Below are positions 55,506-63,878 of a DNA stretch of 64,000 nt, one piece after another. Source of the stretch: Aliiroseovarius crassostreae (lineage in GTDB: Bacteria > Pseudomonadota > Alphaproteobacteria > Rhodobacterales > Rhodobacteraceae); the NCBI RefSeq assembly GCF_001307765.1, contig NZ_LKBA01000001.1, forward strand, positions 289,616 to 353,615. The letters run 5' to 3'. A program made the position numbers and the translations under genes. Under the pieces are notes generated by a model that saw nothing but the letters and a program-made list of their open reading frames with translations, made no database searches and was not told the DNA's origin. The stretch's first letter is position 1. Each line of letters opens with the position of its first letter.

Positions 55506-55850
55506 ATGTTCAAAGGACTGGGTGGGCTCGGCGATATGGCCGGGATGATGAAAAAGGCACAGGAAATGCAGACCCGCATGGCGGAGCTGCAGGAGAGCCT
55601 GGAAACCATGACCGTGGTGGGCGAAAGCGGCGCTGGGCTGGTCAAGGCCACGGCCACGGCAAAAGGGGTGCTGACCGGGCTGGACATCGACCCGACCATC
55701 TTCAACCCGGATGAAAAAGAAGTGGTTGAGGATCTGATCCTCGCGGCCATCAAGGATGCTCAGTCAAAGGCACAGGAACGGTCTGCACGCGAAATGGCTC
55801 AACTGACCGAAAGCCTTGGCCTGCCCAAGGACATGAACCTGCCGTTCTGA
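55506..55850 (+). CDS. ybaB: YbaB/EbfC family nucleoid-associated protein
   Basis: A 114-residue protein that binds DNA as a dimer. The N-terminal GDMAGMMKKAQEMQTRMAELQESL coiled helix and the central GLVKATATAKGVLTGLDIDPTIF are the family pattern. A TAAGGAG site precedes the ATG. It sits between dnaX (66 bases) and recR (15 bases). Confidence 0.94.
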   Translation: MFKGLGGLGDMAGMMKKAQEMQTRMAELQESLETMTVVGESGAGLVKATATAKGVLTGLDIDPTIFNPDEKEVVEDLILAAIKDAQSKAQERSAREMAQLTESLGLPKDMNLPF

Positions 55851-55865
55851 ACGGCGGCCCTTTCC

Positions 55866-56462
55866 ATGACAGACGCACCGCGCGACATTGAAAACCTGAT
55901 TGAGCTGATGGCCAAGCTGCCGGGGCTCGGTCCGCGCTCGGCCAGACGTGCGGTGCTGCACCTGATCCGGAAACGCGCCCTTGTGCTGACCCCCCTGGCC
56001 GACGCGATGCTTGCGGTCGCGGAAACAGCACGCGAATGCGTGACCTGCGGCAATGTCTCAACCTCAGACCGCTGCGCGATCTGCACGTCCCCCAAACGCG
56101 CCACCGGAGAAATTTGTGTGGTCGAGGATGTGGCAGACCTCTGGGCAATGGAACGGGCGGAGATCTTTACCGGCCGTTACCACGTGCTGGGGGGCACCTT
56201 GTCGGCACTTGATGCGGTGGGGCCGGAGGATCTGGGGATCCCGCGCCTGGTCCGCCGTGTGATCGAAGAAGATGTTCAGGAAGTGATCCTGGCGCTAAAC
56301 GCCACCGTCGATGGCCAGACCACCGCGCATTATATCGCGGAAGAACTGGAAGGGCGCTGTATCGTGTCCTCACTTGCGCAGGGGGTGCCCGTGGGGGGCG
56401 AACTCGATTATCTCGATGAAGGCACCATCTCAGCCGCGCTTACCGCCCGCAAACGCATGTAG
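55866..56462 (+). CDS. recR: Recombination mediator protein RecR
   Basis: A 198-residue protein of the RecFOR pathway that loads RecA at gaps. The HhH region ([17 protein letters not shown], about 18-34), the zinc finger [16 protein letters not shown] (about 58-73) and the Toprim domain ([27 protein letters not shown]) are intact. Third gene of dnaX-ybaB-recR. Confidence 0.96.
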   Translation: MTDAPRDIENLIELMAKLPGLGPRSARRAVLHLIRKRALVLTPLADAMLAVAETARECVTCGNVSTSDRCAICTSPKRATGEICVVEDVADLWAMERAEIFTGRYHVLGGTLSALDAVGPEDLGIPRLVRRVIEEDVQEVILALNATVDGQTTAHYIAEELEGRCIVSSLAQGVPVGGELDYLDEGTISAALTARKRM

Positions 56463-56630
56463 CGCGCCTGCAAAAGGGCTTTGCCCTCGCTTGGGCAGGT
56501 TTCGCGCCGTATCGAAGTTCCAATGAAAGCGGTTCGGGAAATGCCCAAGGCACATGTCTGTCCCGAAATGCCCACCAAGCAGAGATCTCTTTTGTGCCAC
56601 AAGCTAAGGTCGGGAAGACCGAACCGCTTC

Positions 56631-56690
56631 AGGGGCGCTGCCCCTCGCGGCTTTGCCGCTCACCCCGGGATATTGAACACCAGAAAATGA
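56631..56690 (-). repeat. Dispersed palindromic repeat family 2, full copy
   Basis: On the minus strand: AAAATG box, AATATCCCGGGGTGAG, inner hairpin GCGGC-AAA-GCCGC, then GAGGGGCAGCGCCCC. It forms an inverted pair with the copy at 56830. Confidence 0.75.
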
Positions 56691-56802
56691 ACGGGGCTGC
56701 ATTTCAGGGCATTGGTCATTCGCAATGAGGTGAGGAGAGACGGTCATGAGCGGATGCCTGACCGCTGGTAGGCGATCATATTTGCAAGCCGTACCCCGGC
56801 CT

Positions 56803-56820
56803 GATCCCGAAACGCTTTAA
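56803..56820. repeat. Family 1 repeat terminus, fragment
   Basis: The sequence ATCCCGAAACGCTTTAA matches the terminal box of the dispersed element in reverse; no second hairpin is present. Confidence 0.4.
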
Positions 56821-56829
56821 TTATCCGTT

Positions 56830-56886
56830 ATTTTCTTGTCAGAAATATCCCGGGGTGAGGCCGAATGGCCGAGGGGCAGAGCCCCT
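56830..56886 (+). repeat. Dispersed palindromic repeat family 2, full copy
   Basis: TTTTCTTG-TCAG-AAATATCCCGGGGTGAG, inner hairpin GGCC-GAAT-GGCC, then GAGGGGCAGAGCCCC. It is paired in inverse orientation with the copy at 56631. Confidence 0.75.
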
Positions 56887-56913
56887 TTCCTCCGGTTGCC
56901 GCCAATACGCCGG

Positions 56914-59445
56914 TCAGAACGGGTCAAGCAGGCGTTCAAAGTAATCCCGCTCCGGCTTTGGTCGGTTGGTCTCACCAGCGCGATTGCGCAACTCTTCTGT
57001 CAATTCCTGTGCGCGTTTTCGCATGTCCTCTTCACTGGTAAATCCCCCATCCGAGGGGCCCCTTCCCAGTTGGTTGCCAGTGGCGCGTCCAAGCGGGTCG
57101 CGCGCGTTGGGGTTGGTGCTCTCCTGTCCGGTTTGCCCCTGTTGCCCATCGCGCCCGGCCTGAGTGCTGTCCATCGCCTCGTCAAAACGGCGCAGTCCTT
57201 CCCGCAGGGCTTCCATCGCTTCGGCCTGACGATCAAGTGCTGCGCTGTTGTCGCCCTGCTCCAAAGCATCTGCCGCCTGATCCATTGCGCGCCCGGCCTG
57301 GTCCAGGGCATCCCGCGCGGCATTGCCGGCTTCGCTGCCAGCCCCTGGCAGGGCGCGGCGCTGTGCGTCCAGCTCCTGTTCAAGGCTGCGTTGCCTCTGG
57401 GCCAGAGATCTATTTTCTGCGCCCTCGGCCCCCTGTGACCGGCCTTGCCCTTCTGCGCCTTCCGGTGAACTTTCGCCGCTATGGGCTTGTCCGCGCCCCA
57501 GCTGGCCATCTCGTCCGGTATTGCCCTGCGATTCGCCCAGCTCATTTCCCGCGCCACCCCGTTCCTGAAGTTCACGGAAAGCCTCATCCGACAGACCTTG
57601 CTGTTGGCGCAGCGTGTCTGCCAGCCCGTCGCGCGCGCGCTGGTTGGCCTGTTCGCCCTGACCGCGGGCCACTTGCATATTCTCCGTCATTCGGTTGAGA
57701 GCATCGAGCATTTCCATGGCCTCGGCAAAACGCCCTTCCTGCATCAGCTCGTCGATCTGATCCATCATGGCCTCCAGATCCGCGAAACTTAGCTCCAGCA
57801 GGTCGCCGTCGGGCATGGGGGGCAATTCATCTTGTGGTCTCTGGGCAAGGCGATCCAAATAGTCCTGAGTGGCGCGGCGCAGCTCGTCCATCAATTCGGT
57901 AAGCTCTTCGGGCGTGGCGCCATCACGCATGGCTTGCTGCAACCGCTCCTGGGCGCGTAGCATCCGGTCTCGGGCGCTGTCGGCACCGCCTTCTTCGATC
58001 TTGATTGCGATATCCCACAGGGTGCTGGCCAACCGTTCCTGCTCCTCGGCGGTCAGACCGGTGGCAAGGGCGCCTTCCAGATCGCGGATTGCCACCCACA
58101 GCGCGAGATAGCTTCCATCCGGCAGGGCGAGGTCTTCGGGGCGGTGGAGTATCGTTCGCAACACCTGTGCCACCCGCGGGGCGCCTGCGCGTGCCCAGAG
58201 CAGGTCTCGTCGCATCTCGATCACGGCGCGCGCTTCGGGGGTGAAAAATCGCCTTGCGGGTAGGGTCATGTGCAGCGGATCCGATCTGCCTGTCTGGCCG
58301 ATGGCGTCGAACGCGCTCAGCGTGACGGTGACCGGAAGGCCCGCCCAGGGGTGCTGGGCGAGGTCTTCGGTCCAGAGGCCCTGCAACTGTCGGGGATCGG
58401 CGCGGTAGGGGCGTGGCAGATCAAGGATTTCAGCCGCCCGCGGATCGGGATTGAGGGACAGGCCATAGCGGCGTTCAACCGCATTTAACGCGAGCTCCAC
58501 CCGCGCCTGCCCGGCGGTCACGCCATAGTCATCACCCGCGCGGTAGCCCAATTTGAACGTCCCTGATGTGACGCGGGTCAGTGCTCCGTCCGTGCGAATG
58601 CTGGGGGGGACGTCGCCGATGGCGGTGAACCGCCAGGCCGGTGTGGTCTTCGCCCCCCGGACATGGATGGAGAGCGTGCTGTTTTCGGTGATCTCTGCCT
58701 GCAGCCCATCCCCCTGCGTGCCTTGAAACAGATCCCCTCCAAGCGTGATCCCCCCATCTTCCTGCCCGTAGAGCCTGAGGGTCAGGCGGCTGCCCGCGGG
58801 CACGGGTAACGGGCCGGGCGGTTGGTCGTTCAGGTAGAGGCTGGGCTGGCCCGTGTAAACAGGCGGTTCGATCCAGCCTTCCCATGAGGCTGTCGGTTCG
58901 CATTCCGGGCAATCTGCCTGCGGCATCCCCATCCCGTTTGGTGCGTCCACAAATCCCAATGCCATCACGCAGCCGAGGGCAGCAATCAGGCGCAGTGCAA
59001 AGGGATCGCGCTCGGCAATGCGCAGATTGGGCCATGGCGCGCGCGCGGTGCGGGCCAATTGGATCATCCGGTCCTGATGGGCCTGCCAGAGGATCTGAGA
59101 GGGTTCTGTTGTCTCCAACGCGGGCATGTCGCGCAGGGTCGCAAGGGCGGCATGGGGCAGGGTACTGTCCAGCCGCGCTTCGGCCTCAGGATCGGAAGGG
59201 GGGTGGAACCTGCGGATCCCCCAGATCAGCGCGATCAGAAAACTCACCCCAAGCGCGGCAAATCCGACCGATCCAAACCCAACAAACCGTGCCCAGGTCA
59301 CGGCGGCCATCACCACTGTCGCCAAAGGCCAGAACGCGCGCCAGCCCCGCTCAGCCCCGATCGCGGCCTTTGTCAGACGCAAAGGCCAACGCAGCTGGCG
59401 GGCCAGCTCGGGCGGGAGAGGGTGTCGGGCCCCGTTGCGTGCCAT
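56914..59445 (-). CDS. TIGR02302/DUF4175 family large membrane protein
   Basis: An 843-residue protein of a family found in alphaproteobacteria. Two membrane segments are near the N-terminus (about 35-95), and a further one near 150-165. A beta-rich part (about 185-395) precedes a long Gln/Glu/Arg-rich coiled-coil region (about 440-800) with low-complexity Gly/Gln stretches. No enzymatic motif is seen. It begins 15 bases after the lysA stop and is cotranscribed with lysA, an order typical of the group. Function unknown. Confidence 0.85.
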   Translation of the reverse strand: MARNGARHPLPPELARQLRWPLRLTKAAIGAERGWRAFWPLATVVMAAVTWARFVGFGSVGFAALGVSFLIALIWGIRRFHPPSDPEAEARLDSTLPHAALATLRDMPALETTEPSQILWQAHQDRMIQLARTARAPWPNLRIAERDPFALRLIAALGCVMALGFVDAPNGMGMPQADCPECEPTASWEGWIEPPVYTGQPSLYLNDQPPGPLPVPAGSRLTLRLYGQEDGGITLGGDLFQGTQGDGLQAEITENSTLSIHVRGAKTTPAWRFTAIGDVPPSIRTDGALTRVTSGTFKLGYRAGDDYGVTAGQARVELALNAVERRYGLSLNPDPRAAEILDLPRPYRADPRQLQGLWTEDLAQHPWAGLPVTVTLSAFDAIGQTGRSDPLHMTLPARRFFTPEARAVIEMRRDLLWARAGAPRVAQVLRTILHRPEDLALPDGSYLALWVAIRDLEGALATGLTAEEQERLASTLWDIAIKIEEGGADSARDRMLRAQERLQQAMRDGATPEELTELMDELRRATQDYLDRLAQRPQDELPPMPDGDLLELSFADLEAMMDQIDELMQEGRFAEAMEMLDALNRMTENMQVARGQGEQANQRARDGLADTLRQQQGLSDEAFRELQERGGAGNELGESQGNTGRDGQLGRGQAHSGESSPEGAEGQGRSQGAEGAENRSLAQRQRSLEQELDAQRRALPGAGSEAGNAARDALDQAGRAMDQAADALEQGDNSAALDRQAEAMEALREGLRRFDEAMDSTQAGRDGQQGQTGQESTNPNARDPLGRATGNQLGRGPSDGGFTSEEDMRKRAQELTEELRNRAGETNRPKPERDYFERLLDPF

Positions 59446-59460
59446 GTCACCTCATTTGGG

Positions 59461-60726
59461 TCAGATCCATTCCGGTATCGTATCGCGGGCAAGCATTTCT
59501 TCATAGGTGGGGCGGGCGCGAATAACGGAAAATTGCTCACCCGAGACCAGCACTTCGGGGATCAGCGGGCGAGAGTTATACTCCGATGCCATCACCGCGC
59601 CATAGGCTCCCGCCGAGCGGAACGCAATCAGGTCATCCGATTTCAGCGGCGTCAGATTGCGTCCCTTCGCAAAGGTATCGCCGGTTTCGCAGATCGGGCC
59701 GACAATGTCATAACCGGTCTGCTCAAGGCCCGGTTCGGCCTCGATCACCGGGATGATGTCGTGATGCGCCTCATACATGGCCGGTCGCACAAGGTCGTTC
59801 ATCGCCGCATCGACAATCAGGAAATCGCGACCTTCGCCTTCTTTCACATAGATCACGGAGCTGACCATCAGCCCCGCATTGCCCGACACCAGCCGCCCCG
59901 GCTCAATCTCGATCTCACAGCCCAGATGACCCACGGTTTCGCGCACCATCTGACCATATTCGAGCGGCAGCGGCGGGGCAGAGTTTGACCGCTCATACGG
60001 AATGCCCAATCCGCCACCCAGGTCCAGACGTGTGATGTCATGCCCGTCCGTGCGCAACGCCTCCGTCAGCTCTGCCACCTTCTGATACGCCAGCCGGAAC
60101 GGCTCCAGCTCGGTCAGTTGGCTGCCGATATGCACATCAATGCCAACCACCTTCAGGCCCGGCAGCTTGGCAATCTCGGCATAAACCTCGCGCGCCCGCG
60201 CAATCGGAATGCCAAATTTGTTTTCGGATTTCCCGGTTGAGATCTTCGCATGGGTCTTTGCGTCCACATCCGGGTTCACCCGCACCGCAACCGGGGCTTC
60301 AACGCCCATCTCAGAAGCCACCTCGGACAGCGCACGGTATTCCGGCTCGCTCTCCAGGTTGAACTGGCGAATATTGTGGCTCAGCGCCAGACGCATTTCG
60401 TCTTTGGTTTTGCCAACGCCCGAGAATACAATCCGTTCCCCCGGCACACCCGCAGCAATCGCCCGGCGAAACTCGCCGCCCGACACCACGTCCATTCCCG
60501 CGCCCATATCCCCCAGCAATTTCAGCACCGCGAGGTTCGAATTCGACTTCACCGCAAAACAGACCAGATGATCCGCCCACCCCAGGGCTTCATTGAAAAG
60601 CGAAATATGCCGCTTCAGCGTCGCCGCCGAATAAACGTAAAACGGCGTGCCCACCTGGGCCGCAATTTCGGGAATGGCAACATCTTCGGCGTGCAATACG
60701 CCCTCGCGGTAAAGGAAATGATCCAC
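59461..60726 (-). CDS. lysA: Diaminopimelate decarboxylase
   Basis: A 421-residue PLP enzyme that makes lysine from meso-diaminopimelate. It has the AVKSN lysine (about 60, FAVKSNSNLAVLKLLG), the HIGSQ motif (about 199-203), the GGGLGIPY loop and the C-terminal GPICETGDTFAKGR and AGAYGAVMASEYNSRP active-site segments. The GTG start follows an AAGGA site. The operon continues with the TIGR02302 gene; argH and a small lipoprotein gene lie upstream, separated by a terminator hairpin. Confidence 0.95.
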   Translation of the reverse strand: MDHFLYREGVLHAEDVAIPEIAAQVGTPFYVYSAATLKRHISLFNEALGWADHLVCFAVKSNSNLAVLKLLGDMGAGMDVVSGGEFRRAIAAGVPGERIVFSGVGKTKDEMRLALSHNIRQFNLESEPEYRALSEVASEMGVEAPVAVRVNPDVDAKTHAKISTGKSENKFGIPIARAREVYAEIAKLPGLKVVGIDVHIGSQLTELEPFRLAYQKVAELTEALRTDGHDITRLDLGGGLGIPYERSNSAPPLPLEYGQMVRETVGHLGCEIEIEPGRLVSGNAGLMVSSVIYVKEGEGRDFLIVDAAMNDLVRPAMYEAHHDIIPVIEAEPGLEQTGYDIVGPICETGDTFAKGRNLTPLKSDDLIAFRSAGAYGAVMASEYNSRPLIPEVLVSGEQFSVIRARPTYEEMLARDTIPEWI

Positions 60727-60810
60727 GTCTCAAGCCTGTCCTTGTTGGTCTTTGCGCTCCTACTGCCCTAAAGGAAGCGCGCCGCCCGTTCAATCCTCAT
60801 AGATAGGCTT

Positions 60811-60855
60811 TTCCTCTTGCCACAAATATCCCGGAGCGCGAGGCAGCGCCTCGCA
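60811..60855 (+). repeat. Dispersed palindromic repeat family 2, diverged copy
   Basis: CTCTTGCCACAAATATCCCGGAG then GCGAGGCAGCGCCTCGC. The right palindrome differs in sequence from the other copies but is still a palindrome. It sits between lysA and the argH-lipoprotein terminator. Confidence 0.55.
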
Positions 60856-60899
60856 AAAAGAAAACGCCGGCCAAAACGATGAATGTCTGGCCAGCGTTT
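60856..60899 (-). terminator. Rho-independent terminator after the argH-lipoprotein genes
   Basis: AAACGCCGGCC (60862-60872) faces GGCCAGCGTTT (60889-60899) with one wobble pair; T-rich on the minus strand. It divides argH and its small partner from lysA. Confidence 0.75.
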
Positions 60900-60920
60900 G
60901 CAATATTATTGGGGCTGAAT

Positions 60921-61025
60921 TTACCGCGCCGCCACGTCCTCGGGCGACCCGGGGCGGATCGGCTCTCCATCTGCACCACAGCCCGCCAGTCCCAAAAGAA
61001 CCAGAATCAACGCCACCCGGATCAT
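60921..61025 (-). CDS. Very small lipoprotein (34 aa) between argH and lysA
   Basis: A 34-codon gene, too short for most gene finders. The sequence begins [21 protein letters not shown]: a signal peptide with lipobox LAGC (Cys at 16), so the mature lipoprotein would have about 19 residues ending EDVAAR. Its ATG overlaps the argH stop (ATGA, 61022-61025), so it is translationally coupled to argH. I recall a similar small gene between argH and lysA in other Rhodobacteraceae. Function unknown. Confidence 0.75.
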   Translation of the reverse strand: MIRVALILVLLGLAGCGADGEPIRPGSPEDVAAR

Positions 61026-62416
61026 GCCAGCTTCTCTTGCCAGCGGGCGATCTGTTTGCGGACCTCAGACGGGGCGGTGCCACCGTAAGAGGTGCGCGAG
61101 GCGACCGAATTATGCACGCCCAGCACATCAAACACATCCGCAGTGATCGCCTCATGCACCGATTGCATCTCTTCCAGCGTGAGGTCCGGCAGGTCACAGC
61201 CCTTGCTTTCGGCCATCGCGACCAGCGACCCGGTCACGTGATGTGCGTCCCGGAACGGCATATTGAGTGCGCGCACCAGCCAGTCGGCCAGATCCGTGGC
61301 GGTCGAGAAGCCAGATGCCGCCGCAGCCTCGAGGTTTTCGCGCTGCCCTTCCATGTCGCTGACCATGCCAGTCATGGCGGCCAAGCCCAGCATCAGGTTG
61401 TCGGCGGCGTCAAACACCTGCTCCTTGTCTTCCTGCATATCCTTGGAATAGGCCAGCGGCAGGCCCTTCATTACGGTCATCAGGCCCACCGAGGCCCCCA
61501 TGATCCGACCAATCTTGGCCCGCAGGAGTTCCGCCGCATCCGGGTTGCGCTTTTGCGGCATGATCGACGACCCGGTCGACCATTTGTCCGACATGCGCAC
61601 GAAACGGAATTGCGCCGAGGACCAGATCACCAGCTCTTCGGCCAAGCGGCTGAGATGCATCGCGGTCAGGGTTGAAGCAGACAGGAATTCCAGCGCGAAA
61701 TCGCGATCCGCCACGGCGTCGAGTGAGTTGGCGGTGGGGCGATCAAAGCCAAGCGCCTCTGCCGTCATATGGCGGTCGATCGGGAAGGATGTGCCAGCCA
61801 GCGCGGCAGAGCCCAGGGGGCATTCGTTCATCCGCTTGCGTGCGTCCTGAAAACGGGAAATATCGCGGCCAAACATCTCGACATAGGCCATCATGTGATG
61901 CCCCCAGGTCACAGGTTGGGCCGTTTGCAGATGGGTAAAGCCGGGCATGACCCAATCCGCGCCCATTTCCGCCTGCGACAGAAGGGCGCGCACCAGCGCG
62001 CTCAGACCTTCGATGGCGGCGTCCATCTGACCACGGACCCACAGTTTGAAATCGGTGGCAACCTGGTCATTTCGGCTCCGGGCCGTGTGCAGACGGCCTG
62101 CGGGCTCCCCCACGATCTCTTTCAGCCGGGCTTCCACATTCATGTGGATGTCTTCCAGCGCGGTCGAAAACTGAAACGATCCGGTCTCGATCTCTGACAA
62201 GACGGTGAGAAGCCCTTCACGGATCGCCTCCGCATCGTTATCTGTAATCACGCCCGTGGCCGCCAACATGGCGGCATGGGCGCGCGAGCCGTCGATATCC
62301 TGTCGGGCCATGCGCTGGTCATAGCCGATCGACGCGTTAATCGCTTCCATGATTGCGTCTGGACCGGCAGAAAACCGGCCGCCCCACATGGCGTTCGCTT
62401 GCTTGTCGTTACTCAT
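61022..62416 (-). CDS. argH: Argininosuccinate lyase
   Basis: A 464-residue enzyme that splits argininosuccinate into arginine and fumarate in the cytoplasm. The N-terminal [14 protein letters not shown] and the signature [12 protein letters not shown] (about 282-293) with the catalytic Ser are present; [15 protein letters not shown] (about 101-115) is also diagnostic. It overlaps the small lipoprotein gene by four bases and is divergent from tlpA. Confidence 0.96.
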   Translation of the reverse strand: MSNDKQANAMWGGRFSAGPDAIMEAINASIGYDQRMARQDIDGSRAHAAMLAATGVITDNDAEAIREGLLTVLSEIETGSFQFSTALEDIHMNVEARLKEIVGEPAGRLHTARSRNDQVATDFKLWVRGQMDAAIEGLSALVRALLSQAEMGADWVMPGFTHLQTAQPVTWGHHMMAYVEMFGRDISRFQDARKRMNECPLGSAALAGTSFPIDRHMTAEALGFDRPTANSLDAVADRDFALEFLSASTLTAMHLSRLAEELVIWSSAQFRFVRMSDKWSTGSSIMPQKRNPDAAELLRAKIGRIMGASVGLMTVMKGLPLAYSKDMQEDKEQVFDAADNLMLGLAAMTGMVSDMEGQRENLEAAAASGFSTATDLADWLVRALNMPFRDAHHVTGSLVAMAESKGCDLPDLTLEEMQSVHEAITADVFDVLGVHNSVASRTSYGGTAPSEVRKQIARWQEKLA

Positions 62417-62438
62417 GGTCTAGCCCTTCGGAGGTCAC

Positions 62439-63026
62439 ATGTCTGTCTTGCGTTCCGCCCTGCTATACGCGTCCATCGCCCTTGGTGCAAATGCCGCTTT
62501 CACCATTGGGGGGGCAAATGTGGCTTTGGCAGAGACGGATGTGGCAGCACTTGCCGAAATGCGTGAAGGTGAGATGAAGAAGCTGGTGTTTCACGCCACG
62601 CCAAAACCCGCAGGCACCGCGCCGTTTGCAGCCGCGGATGGCAGCGATCACACGCTTGACGAGTTCCGCGGCAAAATCACCGTCCTGAATTTCTGGGCCG
62701 TCTGGTGCGCGCCCTGCCGCAAGGAAATGCCGTCACTTGATGCGCTGGAGCAGGCCCTGGGCGGGGAAAACTTCATGGTGCTGCCGATCGCCACCGGACG
62801 CAACAAACTGCCCGCGATCGAAAAGCTTTTTGCCGAAACCGGCGTGACAGCCTTGCCGATTTACACCGATCAATCCCAGACCCTGTCACGGCAAATGGGG
62901 GTGCTGGGGCTGCCGGTCACGGTTATCCTGAACCGCGACGGTGCCGAAATCGCCCGGCTAACCGGCGACGCGGACTGGAATTCGGACAGTGCCAAGGCCA
63001 TCCTGCGCGCCCTGATCGAAGGGTAA
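62439..63026 (+). CDS. tlpA: TlpA-type thiol:disulfide oxidoreductase
   Basis: A 195-residue periplasmic thioredoxin-like protein. The N-terminus (about 1-30) is a signal or anchor. The thioredoxin fold follows, with the active site VWCAPCRKEM (WCAPC at about 88-92) and the cis-Pro in GLPVTVI. Such proteins reduce cytochrome c apoproteins or SCO-type copper proteins. The GGAGG site precedes the ATG. It is divergent from argH by 22 bases, so promoters must lie inside or overlap the neighbouring coding ends. Confidence 0.9.
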   Translation: MSVLRSALLYASIALGANAAFTIGGANVALAETDVAALAEMREGEMKKLVFHATPKPAGTAPFAAADGSDHTLDEFRGKITVLNFWAVWCAPCRKEMPSLDALEQALGGENFMVLPIATGRNKLPAIEKLFAETGVTALPIYTDQSQTLSRQMGVLGLPVTVILNRDGAEIARLTGDADWNSDSAKAILRALIEG

Positions 63027-63039
63027 TCTCCCGCACTCT

Positions 63040-63059
63040 GCCCCCTCTGACGAGGGGGC
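63040..63059 (+). terminator. Possible terminator after tlpA
   Basis: GCCCCCTC and GAGGGGGC form a perfect 8-bp stem with a 4-base loop, 13 bases after the stop; only three T follow, after a G/C step. Confidence 0.55.
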
Positions 63060-63149
63060 GCCGTTTGGGCCGGGCCTCGCTTCGCTCGGATCAAGCCCAG
63101 AGCCAGAGCAGTGTGCATCAGCTGACGCAGTGCATCCCATAGATCTGTC

Positions 63150-63210
63150 AGGGGCTTTGCCCCTCGCGAGACAAGCTCGCTCACCCCAGGATATTTCTCC
63201 CCAGAAAATG
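63150..63210 (-). repeat. Dispersed palindromic repeat family 2, full copy
   Basis: On the minus strand: AAATATCCTGGGGTGAG, an inner hairpin GCGAG-CTTGT-CTCGC, then GAGGGGCAAAGCCCC. Inverted relative to the next copy. Confidence 0.75.
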
Positions 63211-63226
63211 AGAGAAACGTCCCTCT

Positions 63227-63281
63227 TCTTCTTGCCCTAAATATTCTGGGGTGAGGACATCGTCCGAGGGGCAAAGCCCCT
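63227..63281 (+). repeat. Dispersed palindromic repeat family 2, full copy
   Basis: TTCTTG-CCCT-AAATATTCTGGGGTGAG, inner hairpin GGAC-ATC-GTCC, then GAGGGGCAAAGCCCC. It faces the copy at 63150 in a head-to-head inverted pair. Confidence 0.8.
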
Positions 63282-63467
63282 AAAAGGCTCACGAAGTGAG
63301 CCGTGCCCAAGCAAGGCCAAGCCTCAAAGAGGCGCGGGTTTTGCGCGGGAGAGCCTGGGCATTTTGCCTGTCTGGCTTGACCCTTGGACAGCGTTGACAC
63401 AGGCCAGCTGTTTTCTCTTCACTGTGCTGAAGAACGCCGGAAAATGGTGAATTTCAGGGAGGACATG

Positions 63468-63860
63468 ATGCCGCTGGAGGTATTGGCATCCATCGTTGTG
63501 GTGGGGCTCGCACTGATTTACGTGATCATGAAGATCTGGAAGTTTGACCGCTGCCTGGTGCTTGCGAGTGAAGAGATTACGCGGGCCGAGTGGGAGGCGG
63601 ACAACCCGACTGCACCGGCCCTTGAGGTGATCGTGGCAGCCAGTGGACAATCGGCCTTGGTACGGTCTCGGCGTGGCCGGGGCGTTCTGTGGGTGATGGG
63701 GCTTGATGCGGCCAGTCACGAGCTGAAAGGGGGCGTGCTGCATGACCATCCCGCTGGACTGCGGGTGCAACTGCCGGATTTTGCAGCGCCATCCGTCGTA
63801 TTGCAACTGACGCCGGATGAAATTCCCGTCTGGCGTCAACAGATTGAAGGGGCGTTCTGA
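63468..63860 (+). CDS. Hypothetical single-pass membrane protein (130 aa)
   Basis: I do not recognise this protein. A membrane segment near the N-terminus (about 5-24, EVLASIVVVGLALIYVIMKI) is followed by a soluble part (about 30-130) with repeated short beta-like stretches, for example RSRRGRGVLWVMGLDA. The ATG at 63468 has a GGGAGG site six bases upstream; an ATG three bases earlier is less well spaced. It ends about 20 bases before the IS element. Confidence 0.65.
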   Translation: MPLEVLASIVVVGLALIYVIMKIWKFDRCLVLASEEITRAEWEADNPTAPALEVIVAASGQSALVRSRRGRGVLWVMGLDAASHELKGGVLHDHPAGLRVQLPDFAAPSVVLQLTPDEIPVWRQQIEGAF

Positions 63861-63878
63861 TGGCCGTTGCCTATCCTA

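Larger units (their letters stand above)
56463..56913. other. Gene-free stretch between recR and the TIGR02302 gene
   Basis: About 450 bases between two convergent genes. It holds two family 2 repeat copies in opposite orientation (56631-56690 and 56830-56886) and a fragment of the family 1 end (56803-56820). No clear terminator or coding frame is seen. Confidence 0.6.
63027..63467. other. Gene-free stretch with paired family 2 repeats
   Basis: About 440 bases between tlpA and a small gene on the same strand. It holds a terminator-like hairpin (63040-63059) and two family 2 copies in opposite orientation (63150-63210 and 63227-63281). A third short palindrome (GGCTCACGAAGTGAGCC, about 63286-63302) follows. 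No coding frame is credible. Confidence 0.6.
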
